The position numbers and the translations under genes were made by a program. From the NCBI GenBank assembly GCA_014529385.2, contig CM043959.1, positions 2,224,358 to 2,288,357 of the forward strand: DNA of 64,000 nucleotides. Direction: 5' to 3'. This DNA is from Adiantum capillus-veneris. Taxonomy: Eukaryota; Streptophyta; Polypodiopsida; Polypodiales; Pteridaceae. Below the pieces are notes generated by a model. It saw only the letters and a program-made list of their open reading frames with translations, did no database searches and was not told the DNA's origin. Shown here piece after piece: positions 25,048-34,735 of this stretch (positions are counted from its first letter, which is position 1; each line of letters begins with the position of its first letter).

Positions 25048-26385
25048 TAAGGGATCAGAGAGTTGGACAGGCCTCAACTAAACACTAGGCCAGTACCATT
25101 AAACAAGGTTGGAGAGTATTGTGAGGGAGAAGATGGAAAAACCACGCTACCAGTAGAACTCCAAGGAGTAGTTTCCAAAGCTATTCTTGACAGTGGAGCG
25201 GGAGTTTCTATCGCCACCAAGGAAATCTAGAAAAAATGGGGAAAACCAGTTTTAAGAGCTACCAGAATGAAATTGCAATTGGCAGATGGGTTCATGGATA
25301 AGCCTCTAGGACTCTTAGAAAAAGTGATTGTCACTTCGTGCGGGATCTATGAGCATACATTTGCAATAGTTGATTTTGACAAAAAGAACAATTATGACAT
25401 CATCTTGGGAAGACCATTCATGCGACAATTGAAGATGGTCCAAGATTGGGGTTATGACCATATATACCTCAGACATGGCGAGACAACAACTAAAATACAC
25501 ATGAAAGACCATAGTTACAAAGATGTGAACCAAACACCTATGGAAGAGTTTGATTCAGCTATAGTAGCAGGATCGGAACTTCCAACATGGTTAGGGCAAC
25601 AAAAAGAGCTATGGATGTACGGAGCTTCACATTGTGGAAGCTTAAGAAGGAAGGAATGCGTCTTAGAAAGAGCGATTGAGGACAAGGAGTATATTCCGGA
25701 ACCTTTCCCTGAAGATGTCTTAGAACCTCTAGAATGGGAACACATACTAGCAACATTGGATGTCTGTACCATTACAGATAGTCCAACAACAAAATTTTGC
25801 GATAAGGATGGCTATGATGTGCTACCCTACTACATGGTAAGCATTATACCCGGAGAAGATGAGATGATAGAACCACCAAAACAAGAAGATTTTTATAACT
25901 CCTCTGAACATCTGGAAGTAAATGATGATACAGATAATGAGTGTTCAGACACCTCAAGTTTGCGTGGAAGGGAAACCGAGAATATCAAGTTTTATGATTT
26001 TGCTAATCAGCACCCTAAACACTAGGAACGCTATAGGAGAAAACGAGCAGGAAACAAAGGGATAGAGAACCTGATGCCCAGAATAAAAGGTAAAACTCAC
26101 TATATGATGCTTGTAAAAGAAGAGGATAGTGTAAAAGATCAGATATCAGGAAGATTCTCAAAAGATCGAAGGGAAAGAACGCGAGAGGAAATAAAACAGG
26201 TACAAAAAGCTAAAACATAAACAAAATCACAAAGATCTCAAAAATCAAAAAAAGAAACAACAAAAGACCAAGAGTGGACCAAACTGGAGCGTAAACAGAA
26301 ATACCAAGAACTGAAACGGTCTTTACATGAGATATGGACTACTGAAGAAGATAGTGATGGTAAAGGGGAGTCAGAGAAAGGAAAC
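25048..26385 (+). pseudogene. Retropepsin-like protease (upstream position) and linker, copy B
   Basis: The active-site motif AILDSGAGVSIAT lies at about 25183-25221, and IILGRPFMRQLKMVQDWGYDHIYL follows near 25407. This is a complete aspartic protease signature. In-frame stops occur at 25045-25050 and 25228. After 25500 comes an acidic linker of about 250 residues with no known domain, ending at 26025, then a Lys/Glu-rich stretch toward RT with a stop near 26218. The frame is the same throughout, so only point mutations break it. Confidence 0.82.
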
Positions 26386-27056
26386 ATGAATGTACCATCA
26401 CACTATCGAAAATTTACCATCCAGGACAAAAAAAAAATCATGACACCACCCGTCAGGGAACGAACTAACCAAGAATCTTACGATGGGTCAGAAAATGCAA
26501 AAAGGATAGACCTCGCGGAACAAGGTAAAAAGCCTCAGTCGGTCTATATAGCAAACGATTTAGAGCCTAAAGAAGAAGAACGGCTAACACAACTTCTCAA
26601 GAAATATAAAGATGTATTTGCATGGTCCTATAAAGACCTATAAGGAGTTGATCCATCGATATGCCAACATACAATTCCTTTAAAATCGGATGCAAAACCT
26701 AGCAAACAACGTCCTTATACATACAATGATACATTTGCTAAACGAATCAAAGAGGAGATTGACAAGCTGATGGAAGCTGAATTCGTCTATGAAATTGAAC
26801 ATACAGATTGGGTGTCACCCATTGTGGTAGTTCCCAAAAAGAACGAAAAGCTGCGAGTGTATGTAAACCTCAAAAAGGTAGATGCAGCCACCATAAGGGA
26901 TAATTATCCCTTGCCAATCACAGAACATGTACTTGAGCGGGTGGCCGAAAAACGGGCCTATTCCTTTCTGGACGGGTTTTCAGGATACAACCAACTGGCA
27001 ATTGCAAGGGAGGATCAACACAAAATAGCGTTTACCACAGAATGGGGAATTTATGC
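26386..27056 (+). pseudogene. Reverse transcriptase, 5' half, copy B
   Basis: The frame has FTIQDKKK, VFAWSYKDL, then YEIEHTDWVSPIVVVPKK, YPLPITEHVLE and FLDGFSGYNQLAI, the palm and fingers start of a gypsy RT. One stop lies at 26641-26643. The frame ends exactly at EWGIYA, where element C is inserted. It continues at 36291 with YRVMPFGLTNAPATFQR. The first catalytic Asp of RT is in FLDGF; the YMDD box lies in the second half. Confidence 0.88.
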
Positions 27057-27891
27057 CGATGGGGGCTTTTCACAAGCCAAGCTCCCATACCCCTCTTCTC
27101 TCGTCCCCACCCCATGAAAACCCCCTCTTAGGGAGGGAGTGATAAAAGACATTGGAAAAAGTAAGAAAAAAATAAATTATGATTATGTAAATATATGAGA
27201 AAGGTAAAATAGGCCACCTCATGCCTGCGGGGTAGCCCATCCCCACCTTGCCTCCTTTTTCTTCACTGTTGCCCCGCCGTGTGTCCCTTTTCCTCTCCTC
27301 CACTCAAAAGGTCAACCCCCTCTCTCTTCCCCTTGTCCTTTCTCCTTTATCTCTCCCCTCAAGCTACCCCACCTCTCACCAATAATGCATTCTAACTCAC
27401 CAATAATGCACCCTAACTCACATGCAACTTACCCTATCTTCTAAAATAGTATACCCCACCCCCCCTTTCTCTCTCCTATCATATCCCATGACCCAAATAC
27501 CCCCCCCTCTCTCTAAAGGGCGCCATGTCTCTTGTCTTGTAGCTAAATAACCTCCCCCACACTCACACACACTCAATTTCACTAAAAAAGGTGCCCACAG
27601 ACTCATCCCCACCCGGGGTTACCTGATTTTTCTTGTGTTCACACACATCTGCACACAGATTCACCTCTGGACACACTCCTCTCTCTCCCCTCTTGTAATT
27701 ACTTTATTCTCCATGTCACCTCTCACTTTTTTTCATCAACCCATCTCTCTCTCTTAGTCTCTCTCTCATGAGACTGCTGTTCTGGCACATATACACACAG
27801 TCGGACAAGTGGGGCCCACAGTCACATGGCCTATGTAGATAATGATTTCTTCATTTCTAAATTCTAGAATTTCTCCCCCCCCCTCCTCCCC

Positions 27892-27899
27892 TATATAAA
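27892..27899 (+). promoter_or_regulatory. LTR TATA box, copy C
   Basis: TATATAAA, followed about 30 bp later by a CA-rich stretch suitable for a start site (ACACAAAAACACAC). The 3' LTR has the same box at 35570-35577. AATAAA lies about 300 bp downstream. Confidence 0.75.
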
Positions 27900-28199
27900 G
27901 AGGGGTCACCATCACACAAAAACACACAACATCACCAAAGAACACACTATGCACTGTGTGTGCCTAGTGCATACACACACACCCACACCATCACCATCAC
28001 CGCAATCACCATGCTTGTCTTGAGCATGACCTCTACACCCTTGGCTATGGAAGATGAAGGGCAACTAAATGAAGGATGATGGCCATAATCCTCGTGTGAG
28101 TCTTCGCCATCAACTCCCACCTATTCGCCATGTGCTCTACCACTCTCTCCCTTCTCATTCCCCTACCCTATGCTCCCCATTTCATCGCCTAATTCTCTA

Positions 28200-28205
28200 A
28201 ATAAA
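28200..28205 (+). terminator. Candidate polyadenylation signal in the LTR, copy C
   Basis: AATAAA followed by GCTTGAGG and a TG-rich region. The 3' LTR copy at 35878-35883 is the one that would end element transcripts. Confidence 0.5.
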
Positions 28206-28608
28206 GCTTGAGGTTTTGTGAGTATGTTTTCTTGCAATGTTTTGCCCATGTGAGGTGTGCGGAATCGCCACCTAGTCTTGTGTTTTGGAGTGAGCTTGTG
28301 TATGTGTGAAGGGTGTGCGGATTCGCCATCCTTTTGTGATGCCTAAGTACTAAGCCGCTATACCCCCTCCCTCACTCTCTCTCTCTCTCTCCCACTTGAT
28401 CTCATTCCCTTTCCTTTTCATCATTACTCCCAAGCATCCATCTCTCTTGGGTGAAAACGTTGTTATGGTGGTGTGTTGTTTGCGTCCTAGCCGCTGAAGC
28501 TAGGTGGTGCCCCCTGTTTGCTTTACCATGACAGGATCGAGGCGCGCCATTCGGTCCCCGGTGTTTTAGAGGCCGTCGGGGTTCGGGGTTCGCTTTGCTC
28601 CCGTCATT

Positions 28609-28626
28609 TGGTGCCCCCACGGAGGA
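28609..28626 (+). promoter_or_regulatory. Primer binding site, copy C
   Basis: TGGTGCCCCCACGGAGGA two bases after the LTR end. It has the TGG expected for a tRNA CCA end; the tRNA was not identified. Confidence 0.65.
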
Positions 28627-28679
28627 TCTTTTCATGAAACCCTTCAGTTTACAAGACTGAAACCCTTAAACTATTGTGA

Positions 28680-29381
28680 ATGGATGAATGGCTAGCAGGA
28701 TTTGCTAATTGGACGACAGAAGAAGAAGAGCTCCAAGCACAACTAGACGAACTCCGCATCTCCATCGAAGCTCGAGTGCCAGGCGTAACGGTAATCGATT
28801 TGCAGTAGGAGAGTCAACCAACACACCAAACCCAGTGGATATACATAGGCCAAGTGCCAAGAAGAAGAAGGAGAAGGTCGAAACCATGTCCGCAACCTAC
28901 AACCAACCCACAACAACAAAATGGAAGGAGCTCTACACAATAGAGAATCAACACTATTCTACTTTGAGAATCGGGTAACTCAAGTCACCGAGGTAATTAT
29001 CACAGTCAGTTTTCAAATCACACATGATGCTGCAGCACAGATAACGGAAGCATTGGCTCACACTCTCACTAGAGAAACTAGGGATCTACTGAGTTTGTTT
29101 CAGGAAAGAACACCACCCTCTCCCACAAGCTTGGACAGTGACTAAGCACCTCTAAGCTTCACATGAATCAGTACAACCTACCTCAAGACAGATCACACAT
29201 ACCAACACGTGTACGCTCAATCAAGGTAATACTGGATTTGAAGGCTCACTACCAGCACGTCATTGACACCATGCCGGGTGGGGAGCGGTTTTTGGAGGTT
29301 CTGGCATCAGATCAACCATTTGTCTTACCTTTGGTACAAGGCAATGTTTCGTTTGAAGTTTTAATCTATGTCCTAGTATAA
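28680..29381 (+). other. Short reading frames upstream of gag, copy C
   Basis: A small frame at 28680-28808 begins MDEWLAGFANWTTEEEE (42 residues). Overlapping or following frames at 28709-28978, 28921-29145 and 29163-29381 encode basic or helical peptides with no known motif. They could be pieces of one decayed upstream ORF, since some Tat elements carry an extra ORF, or upstream ORFs of the leader. None is convincing alone. Confidence 0.35.
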
Positions 29382-29465
29382 GAGGGTATACACACCTCCT
29401 TGTAAAGAAGAAAAAAAACTTTTGCAAGTTAAGCAGTGTGTCTTTCTAGCTCTCTCTCAATAATC

Positions 29466-30965
29466 ATGGCAAGTGTAGCATTTCCAACATTTAAAGGAAA
29501 GAAGGGGGAGGATTTGGTAACAGACTTCCTAGATGACTTTGAAGTAGCATGTGTAGTGAGCAACAAAGATACGGATGAATCCCGGGTTAGAATCTTTAAG
29601 CATCTCATGAAGCTAGAAGCTAGATCATGGTACAATGCACTTCCACAAGCAACCAAGGATGACTGGGAACCCTTAAAAACTGCTTTTAAGAGGCGCTTTG
29701 GGGGAGGTACCACTTCAGAAAAGTTGTGGGACAAGTTGAGAGACTTGAAGCAGGAGGGTCTTTTAGAATATGCCACCTATGAGTCCAAAATTGTGGATTT
29801 GTGGGAACGGTGGGTTGAGTCACTGGCTAGGGGAAAAGCTGCACCCGATTTCCTAAAAAAAGATCGGTTCACGCATGGCTTATGGCCGCTTCTCAAGGAG
29901 AAGGTGAAAGGTAGATTCCGGGCTACGTACGAGTTAGCCGTTGAGATTGCTCGCCTTAAAGACAAGAAGCTGCAAATGAAAGCCAAAGAAACCGAGTCAA
30001 CAGAATCAGGAACATCGCGTCGACCAGCAACAACGACAACCACCATTCCACCACCACCACCGGCTCTTGGGGCAAGAGATGACCAACAAGATATGTTGGC
30101 CCATATTACTGACCAACTACAGAATTTGTATGTCCACTTAATACAACAAGGGAGGAGTCAAGAAAGAGATCAAGACCCTGGAAGAGCACGACGACAAAAC
30201 AGGGAGTATCATTGCTACAACTGCGGAGAAGACGGTCACGGTATGTACTACTGTCCCAAACCACGACAAAACTATAATAGAGGAGGTAGGAGGAACCAAT
30301 TGTCACCCCCTAGAGAAAGAACACCCCCACCCCGAGCACCACCCCCACCAACACAAATTCTACGTCCACCCCAGACACCACTACAAGCATCCATCCCACC
30401 TCTTCCACCAGCCCCACCACCTGATCGCCCTGTAAACATCATAAGGCTAGAAGAGAAAGGAAAAGCCATAGTAGTGGATCCACCCAGAGCAAAGGAGAGG
30501 GACAAGGGTAAGGAGAAGGTAACCTTTTTCAAACCACTTGAAGCCATGACTGTGAAAAGAGCTAGGAGGGAGAAAGCTACACAATCAGATGATGAGAGAA
30601 GCATGAGAGGAGAAACTAGCAAGAGGCCATCCAGGCCACGACAGAAATTGGGCATCACCGACTTCCAGCTAGGAGAAAGTTCTAAGCCCTATGATCTAAC
30701 ATTGGATGTGGCAGAGCAAGGACCGAAGATTACATGGCCACAGCTGCTACATCTTGCACCAAAAGTAAGGCGACAATGGTCTAAAATGGTAAGTACAAGA
30801 CGCTCCAAAACAAAGGTAGCCGGAGCAATTTCGGGATGCAACATGGATGACATCCTTCCAATTGTCGACATAAACATAAAAGGAAAGAGGGTTGGAAACA
30901 CCTACATTGATGGAGGTGCACAAATCTGTGTAATGAGAGAAGCTATGATGCTTCAATTAGGTTGA
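29466..30965 (+). CDS. Gag and start of protease, copy C
   Basis: About 499 residues from ATG at 29466. An earlier in-frame ATG at 29436 exists, but MASVAFPTFKGKKGEDL is a more typical gag start. Residues 20-180 form the retrotransposon gag domain (FLDDFEVACV, WYNALPQATKDDWEPLKTAF, LEYATYESKI). A zinc knuckle CYNCGEDGHGMYYC (CX2CX4HX4C) lies near residue 250, then a Pro-rich stretch. The C-terminus contains TYIDGGAQICVM, the active-site loop of the protease with D-G-G instead of D-S-G, as in many plant gypsy elements. A TGA at 30963 ends it. Confidence 0.88.
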   Translation: MASVAFPTFKGKKGEDLVTDFLDDFEVACVVSNKDTDESRVRIFKHLMKLEARSWYNALPQATKDDWEPLKTAFKRRFGGGTTSEKLWDKLRDLKQEGLLEYATYESKIVDLWERWVESLARGKAAPDFLKKDRFTHGLWPLLKEKVKGRFRATYELAVEIARLKDKKLQMKAKETESTESGTSRRPATTTTTIPPPPPALGARDDQQDMLAHITDQLQNLYVHLIQQGRSQERDQDPGRARRQNREYHCYNCGEDGHGMYYCPKPRQNYNRGGRRNQLSPPRERTPPPRAPPPPTQILRPPQTPLQASIPPLPPAPPPDRPVNIIRLEEKGKAIVVDPPRAKERDKGKEKVTFFKPLEAMTVKRARREKATQSDDERSMRGETSKRPSRPRQKLGITDFQLGESSKPYDLTLDVAEQGPKITWPQLLHLAPKVRRQWSKMVSTRRSKTKVAGAISGCNMDDILPIVDINIKGKRVGNTYIDGGAQICVMREAMMLQLG

Positions 30966-30990
30966 CAGGCCTTCTCCATGCAAGGCAAAG

Positions 30991-33546
30991 ATGGCAAACA
31001 ACGCAAAAGTAAAGTGTGTGGGTGTGGTAAGTGCCGTGAAAATCAAAGATTTCAACATTGAGGTAGAGGTAGATGTTTTTGTAATGCCTACTAAGGGGGA
31101 GGGCTATCCACTAATTTTGGGAAGGCCATGGTTGATGGCCATGAAGGCAAAACAGGACTGGGGTACTGGCCTTCTACGCATGACCGGTAAGAAAGGGGAG
31201 ACAATCTACTACGACATGAGGATTGGCAAGCAAAAGCAAATGAATCTGGAAACATCGGCAGATGAAACCACTAGCGAATCTTCCAGTTCTGAGGAGGAGA
31301 CCACATCCATCAACGAAAGTGACAGTTCCATTGATGTGATGGGTATCATTATGAAGGATCCACAAAGGGTAAGCACAACTGGTGATCCATCACCAAAAGG
31401 GAAACCCAATGAAGAGGAGAGAAAATCACCTGGCCTAGGAGGAAGTAGGTTGAAGGGTATGTTGTCTACGGAATTAACACTTGAGGAGAAAGATAGTTTT
31501 TTGCAAATGTTGATGGGATTTCCTAACCTGTTCATTGACAACTATGAAATAATCACAGGCATTACAGTGGTGGAACATCATATTAAGCTGAAGGAAGGGG
31601 TAAAACCAGTTGTGCAAAAGCTACGACGATTGGGGGTCATACAAGAAAAGGCACTCTTGGCCGAGGTAAGGAAACTGCTGGAGGCGGGATTCATCTATCC
31701 TGTAGAAAACTCAGAATGGGTGTCACCCGTAGTGGTGACGCCTAAAAAGAATGGTAAGTGGAGGGTCTGTGTTGACTACAAACCACTAAATGCAGCTACA
31801 AAGAGAGACCACTTTCCTCTCCCTTTCTTGGATGAAATTCTGAATGAAGTAGCGGGTTTTGAATGCTATACCGTCTGTGATGGTTATTCTGGATACTTTC
31901 AAATACGCATAGCCTTGGAAGATCAGCTAAAAACCACTTTTATCACGCCATGGGGTTGTTTTGCATACAGGGTTATGCCATTTGGTCTCACAAATGCACC
32001 TGCCACATTCCAAAGATATGTCACATATGGTTTTCAACCGTTCTTTGGAACATCCATAAGAGTGTTCATTGATGATTTTTGTATATATAGCTCCCGTATT
32101 TCACATTTAGAAAAGGTAACTGAAGGTTTGGCCAGGTTGCAGAGCCTAGGTGGGCAATTAAATGTGGATAAATGCCACATTGGGGAGAGTAAAGTCATTC
32201 TACTAGGCCATGAAATTTCAGCAAAAGGTATCAACGCCGACCCAAGTAAGGTGTCCGCACTCATAGCCCTACCTTCACCAACGACCGCACGTCAACTGGT
32301 CTCTTTTCTACATAAGGTGAGGTACTTAAGTAGATTCATACATCTACTATCACAACTTGTTCTACCACTGCAACAACTCACTCAAAGATCAACTTTCACT
32401 TGGGACGAGGAAAGCGAACATCACTACAACAAGGTAAAGGAGGTCTTAGCCACTCTGCCAACTATCTCACCACCTAAGTGGGATGAAAAATTCTATGTCA
32501 CCTCAAGTGTTGGTGATGACTCATTGGGGGCTGTGCTACTCCAAAAGGATACGATGACATCTTTCATGAGGCCAATCTACTTCTCTAGTCGAATGATGAC
32601 AGCAGGAGAGAAAGGTTTCACCCATGTGGAACACTTAGTCCTAGCTCTTAGATTTGCAACTACAAATTTTAGGTCATATTTGCTGCCTAAGCAATTTTTG
32701 ATTCTAACCACGGATGAAATATTTCCCTATGTTGTACAACACATGGATGTGTCTGCTAGAATTACTAAATGGCTAGTTCGTCTGCAAGAGTTTGACTACA
32801 CAGTACAGGTAGAAAGCACGACAAGGGCAAGTTTGGGGGGACTCATGACCTACCAAGTCTTTGAAAGGAAGAAGAAGAAATCTAAGGAAGAAGAAGTCCG
32901 ATTACCTCCAGTACCACCGATGGTAGAAGGAGCATACTCTCTCTACTTTGATGGAGCCTACAAGCGAGCGTCCGACAAAGCAGCTGCAGGCATAGTGGTC
33001 TTTGATGACAAAGGGACAAAGGTATTTTCGTTGGGCCAATTGTTAGATTCACATTCTAACAATGAAGCTGAGTATGCAGCACTAACCAAGGGTCTACAAT
33101 GGTGCGTCTCGCAAGGTGTACAACACCTTAATGTATTTGGGGATGCTCTACTTCTGGTAAGGCAAGTAAATGAAGCATGGACATGCAAGAATCCTAGTTT
33201 AAGGACTCACTTAAGTGGTGTAAAAACCTTGTTGGGTAAGTTTGAAGAAGTTCAAATACACCATATCCCAAGGGCTCAAAACCAAGAAGCAGATGCCCTG
33301 GCAAGTGAAAGACTACAGGAAGTGGTGGTTGGAGCAATAAAACTAAAGCTCCCTCTATTTCAAGGAAGTGATGCCTTGCCTCACATCATGCATTTTTTGG
33401 AAACAGGGGAATGCCCATCAGATTTAACAAAGGGACAGAAGCAATGGCTGACGCGGAAGGCCACAAGGTATCGACTCATCAATGACGATTTGTACTGTAA
33501 GGGATACTCAGGAAGGTCCCTCTCTCTCAGGAAATCACGGGAGTAA
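30991..33546 (+). CDS. Pol: protease end, RT, RNase H and second RNase H, copy C
   Basis: An 851-residue frame, shifted relative to gag by one base. It opens with the protease end (PLILGRPWLMAM). RT follows with WVSPVVVTPKKNGKWRVCVD, CDGYSGYFQIRI, MPFGLTNAPATFQR and the catalytic FIDDF near residue 360. The first RNase H reads FYVTSSVGDDSLGAVLL, without the usual TDAS, so it is probably inactive. From about residue 648 a second RNase H reads YSLYFDGAYK, NNEAEYAALTKGL, VFGDALLLV and NQEADALA, with the Asp and Glu residues in place. This pairing is a Tat-lineage character. The frame ends early in a CT-rich run. Confidence 0.9.
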   Translation: MANNAKVKCVGVVSAVKIKDFNIEVEVDVFVMPTKGEGYPLILGRPWLMAMKAKQDWGTGLLRMTGKKGETIYYDMRIGKQKQMNLETSADETTSESSSSEEETTSINESDSSIDVMGIIMKDPQRVSTTGDPSPKGKPNEEERKSPGLGGSRLKGMLSTELTLEEKDSFLQMLMGFPNLFIDNYEIITGITVVEHHIKLKEGVKPVVQKLRRLGVIQEKALLAEVRKLLEAGFIYPVENSEWVSPVVVTPKKNGKWRVCVDYKPLNAATKRDHFPLPFLDEILNEVAGFECYTVCDGYSGYFQIRIALEDQLKTTFITPWGCFAYRVMPFGLTNAPATFQRYVTYGFQPFFGTSIRVFIDDFCIYSSRISHLEKVTEGLARLQSLGGQLNVDKCHIGESKVILLGHEISAKGINADPSKVSALIALPSPTTARQLVSFLHKVRYLSRFIHLLSQLVLPLQQLTQRSTFTWDEESEHHYNKVKEVLATLPTISPPKWDEKFYVTSSVGDDSLGAVLLQKDTMTSFMRPIYFSSRMMTAGEKGFTHVEHLVLALRFATTNFRSYLLPKQFLILTTDEIFPYVVQHMDVSARITKWLVRLQEFDYTVQVESTTRASLGGLMTYQVFERKKKKSKEEEVRLPPVPPMVEGAYSLYFDGAYKRASDKAAAGIVVFDDKGTKVFSLGQLLDSHSNNEAEYAALTKGLQWCVSQGVQHLNVFGDALLLVRQVNEAWTCKNPSLRTHLSGVKTLLGKFEEVQIHHIPRAQNQEADALASERLQEVVVGAIKLKLPLFQGSDALPHIMHFLETGECPSDLTKGQKQWLTRKATRYRLINDDLYCKGYSGRSLSLRKSRE

Positions 33547-34376
33547 TTGCTAGCTATCACGACGGGGTTTGTGGTGGTCACTTTGCCCTAGACATAACAA
33601 GTAGGAAAATCTTGCAGGCAGGCTTCATATGGCCTAGCCTCAACCGTGATGTACACCACTGGTGCAAAACATGTAAGTTGTGTCAAAAGGCCGGCACTAG
33701 GTCACTTATGCCTGAACCACAGACACCTATTCTCTCATATGGCCCATTTGAAAAATGGGGTATCGATGCCATTGGGCCATTACCTAGGGCCAACTCAGGA
33801 AAATTCTACATTATCATGGGGGTCGACTACATGACTAGATGGGCAGAGGCTACAGCCACCACTAGAATCACAGCGGTAGAGGTAGCTAAATTTATCTACG
33901 AGCACATATGTTGTAGGTTTGGCACACCTTTAGAGATCATCTCTGATAGAGGGCCAGGTTTCAGAGCAGACTTGGTAGGAGAATTAATGCAGAAATTGGG
34001 CATTACAAGGAGGCACTCTTCACCATATTACCCTCAATGTAATGGCCTAGTTGAAAAGGTAAATGGAATGGTTTCTAAAATTATTACCAAGCAGGTAAAC
34101 AATCATCCTGGAGACTGGGATAAGTATCTACTACCAGCTTTATGGGCCTACAAAACTTCATTTCGTACATCCTTGGGATTCACACCCTATCATCTAGTAT
34201 TTGGTAAGGAAGCAATCTTGCCCATTGAAGTGCAACTACAAAGTCTCAGAGTAATGGCAAGCCAGCTTCAACAGCCCAACATGCATTTGAGAGATCACAT
34301 CATCAACTTGGAAAGACTGCAGCTGGACAGAGAAGAAGGAATAAATTATTATATATATAGCACAAGCAGAGCATAG
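33546..34376 (+). CDS. Integrase zinc-binding and core domains, copy C
   Basis: In the frame starting IASYHDGVCGGHF, the His pair is followed by CKTCKLC, giving a single H2C2 module. The core has GIDAIG (first Asp), ISDRGPGF (second Asp) and LVEKVNG (Glu), so the D-D-E set is complete. It continues through WAYKTSFRTSLGFTPYHLVFG. The frame differs from that of RT-RNase H, with the change inside a short CT run near 33515-33530. It ends in a stop just after a TA run at 34347-34356. Copies A and B have two H2C2 modules; this element has one. Confidence 0.88.
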   Translation: MASYHDGVCGGHFALDITSRKILQAGFIWPSLNRDVHHWCKTCKLCQKAGTRSLMPEPQTPILSYGPFEKWGIDAIGPLPRANSGKFYIIMGVDYMTRWAEATATTRITAVEVAKFIYEHICCRFGTPLEIISDRGPGFRADLVGELMQKLGITRRHSSPYYPQCNGLVEKVNGMVSKIITKQVNNHPGDWDKYLLPALWAYKTSFRTSLGFTPYHLVFGKEAILPIEVQLQSLRVMASQLQQPNMHLRDHIINLERLQLDREEGINYYIYSTSRA

Positions 34377-34377
34377 A

Positions 34378-34707
34378 CGGCTTTGCTTTAACGAGCATCT
34401 CCGGAAAAAAGAATTGAAGAAAGGAATGTTGGTGCTCCGCTACGGCAATCGCTTCGACACGCGCAAGGATAAGAAACTCCTACTCCGATGGGAAGGTCCT
34501 TTCATCGTCAGGAAAAAGTATGCCAATGGAAGCTACCAGCTTATAAAGGCTGATGGAAAACTTCATAAACCCAGGGTAAATGGTTGGCGACTTAAACCTT
34601 ATTTTCTTCGATTTGACCAGGCTCCACCTATTGACATTCCAGATGAGGACACACCATCAGCCGCCACCTCCGACGATAATGATCAAACAGATGAGCTAGA
34701 GACATGA
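34378..34707 (+). pseudogene. Integrase C-terminal domain, copy C
   Basis: After the frame change at the TA run the frame reads EHRRLCFNEHLRKK, then GMLVLRYGNR, LLLRWEGPFIVRKK and NGWRLKPYF. This is the C-terminal SH3-like part of a Tat-type integrase. The tail is acidic. An ATG at 34414 opens part of it, but it belongs with the upstream integrase. Confidence 0.75.
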
Positions 34708-34718
34708 ATGCCTCTAGC

Positions 34719-34733
34719 TAAAAGGGGAGGGCT
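34719..34733 (+). promoter_or_regulatory. Polypurine tract, copy C
   Basis: AAAAGGGGAGGG just before the 3' LTR start at 34736; it would prime plus-strand DNA synthesis. Confidence 0.8.
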
Positions 34734-34735
34734 AA

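Larger units (their letters stand above)
27057..28606 (+). repeat. 5' LTR of copy C
   Basis: Starts CGATGGGGGC (TGATGGGGGA in the 3' LTR, so the first base has changed) and ends CCCGTCA. The sequence is pyrimidine-rich with long C and CT runs. It matches 34736-36290 almost throughout; most length differences are in C and CT runs. Confidence 0.93.

Noticed and set aside
27418-28100. Open frames in the LTRs of copy C
   Set aside because: Low-complexity pyrimidine-rich LTR sequence; no protein features.
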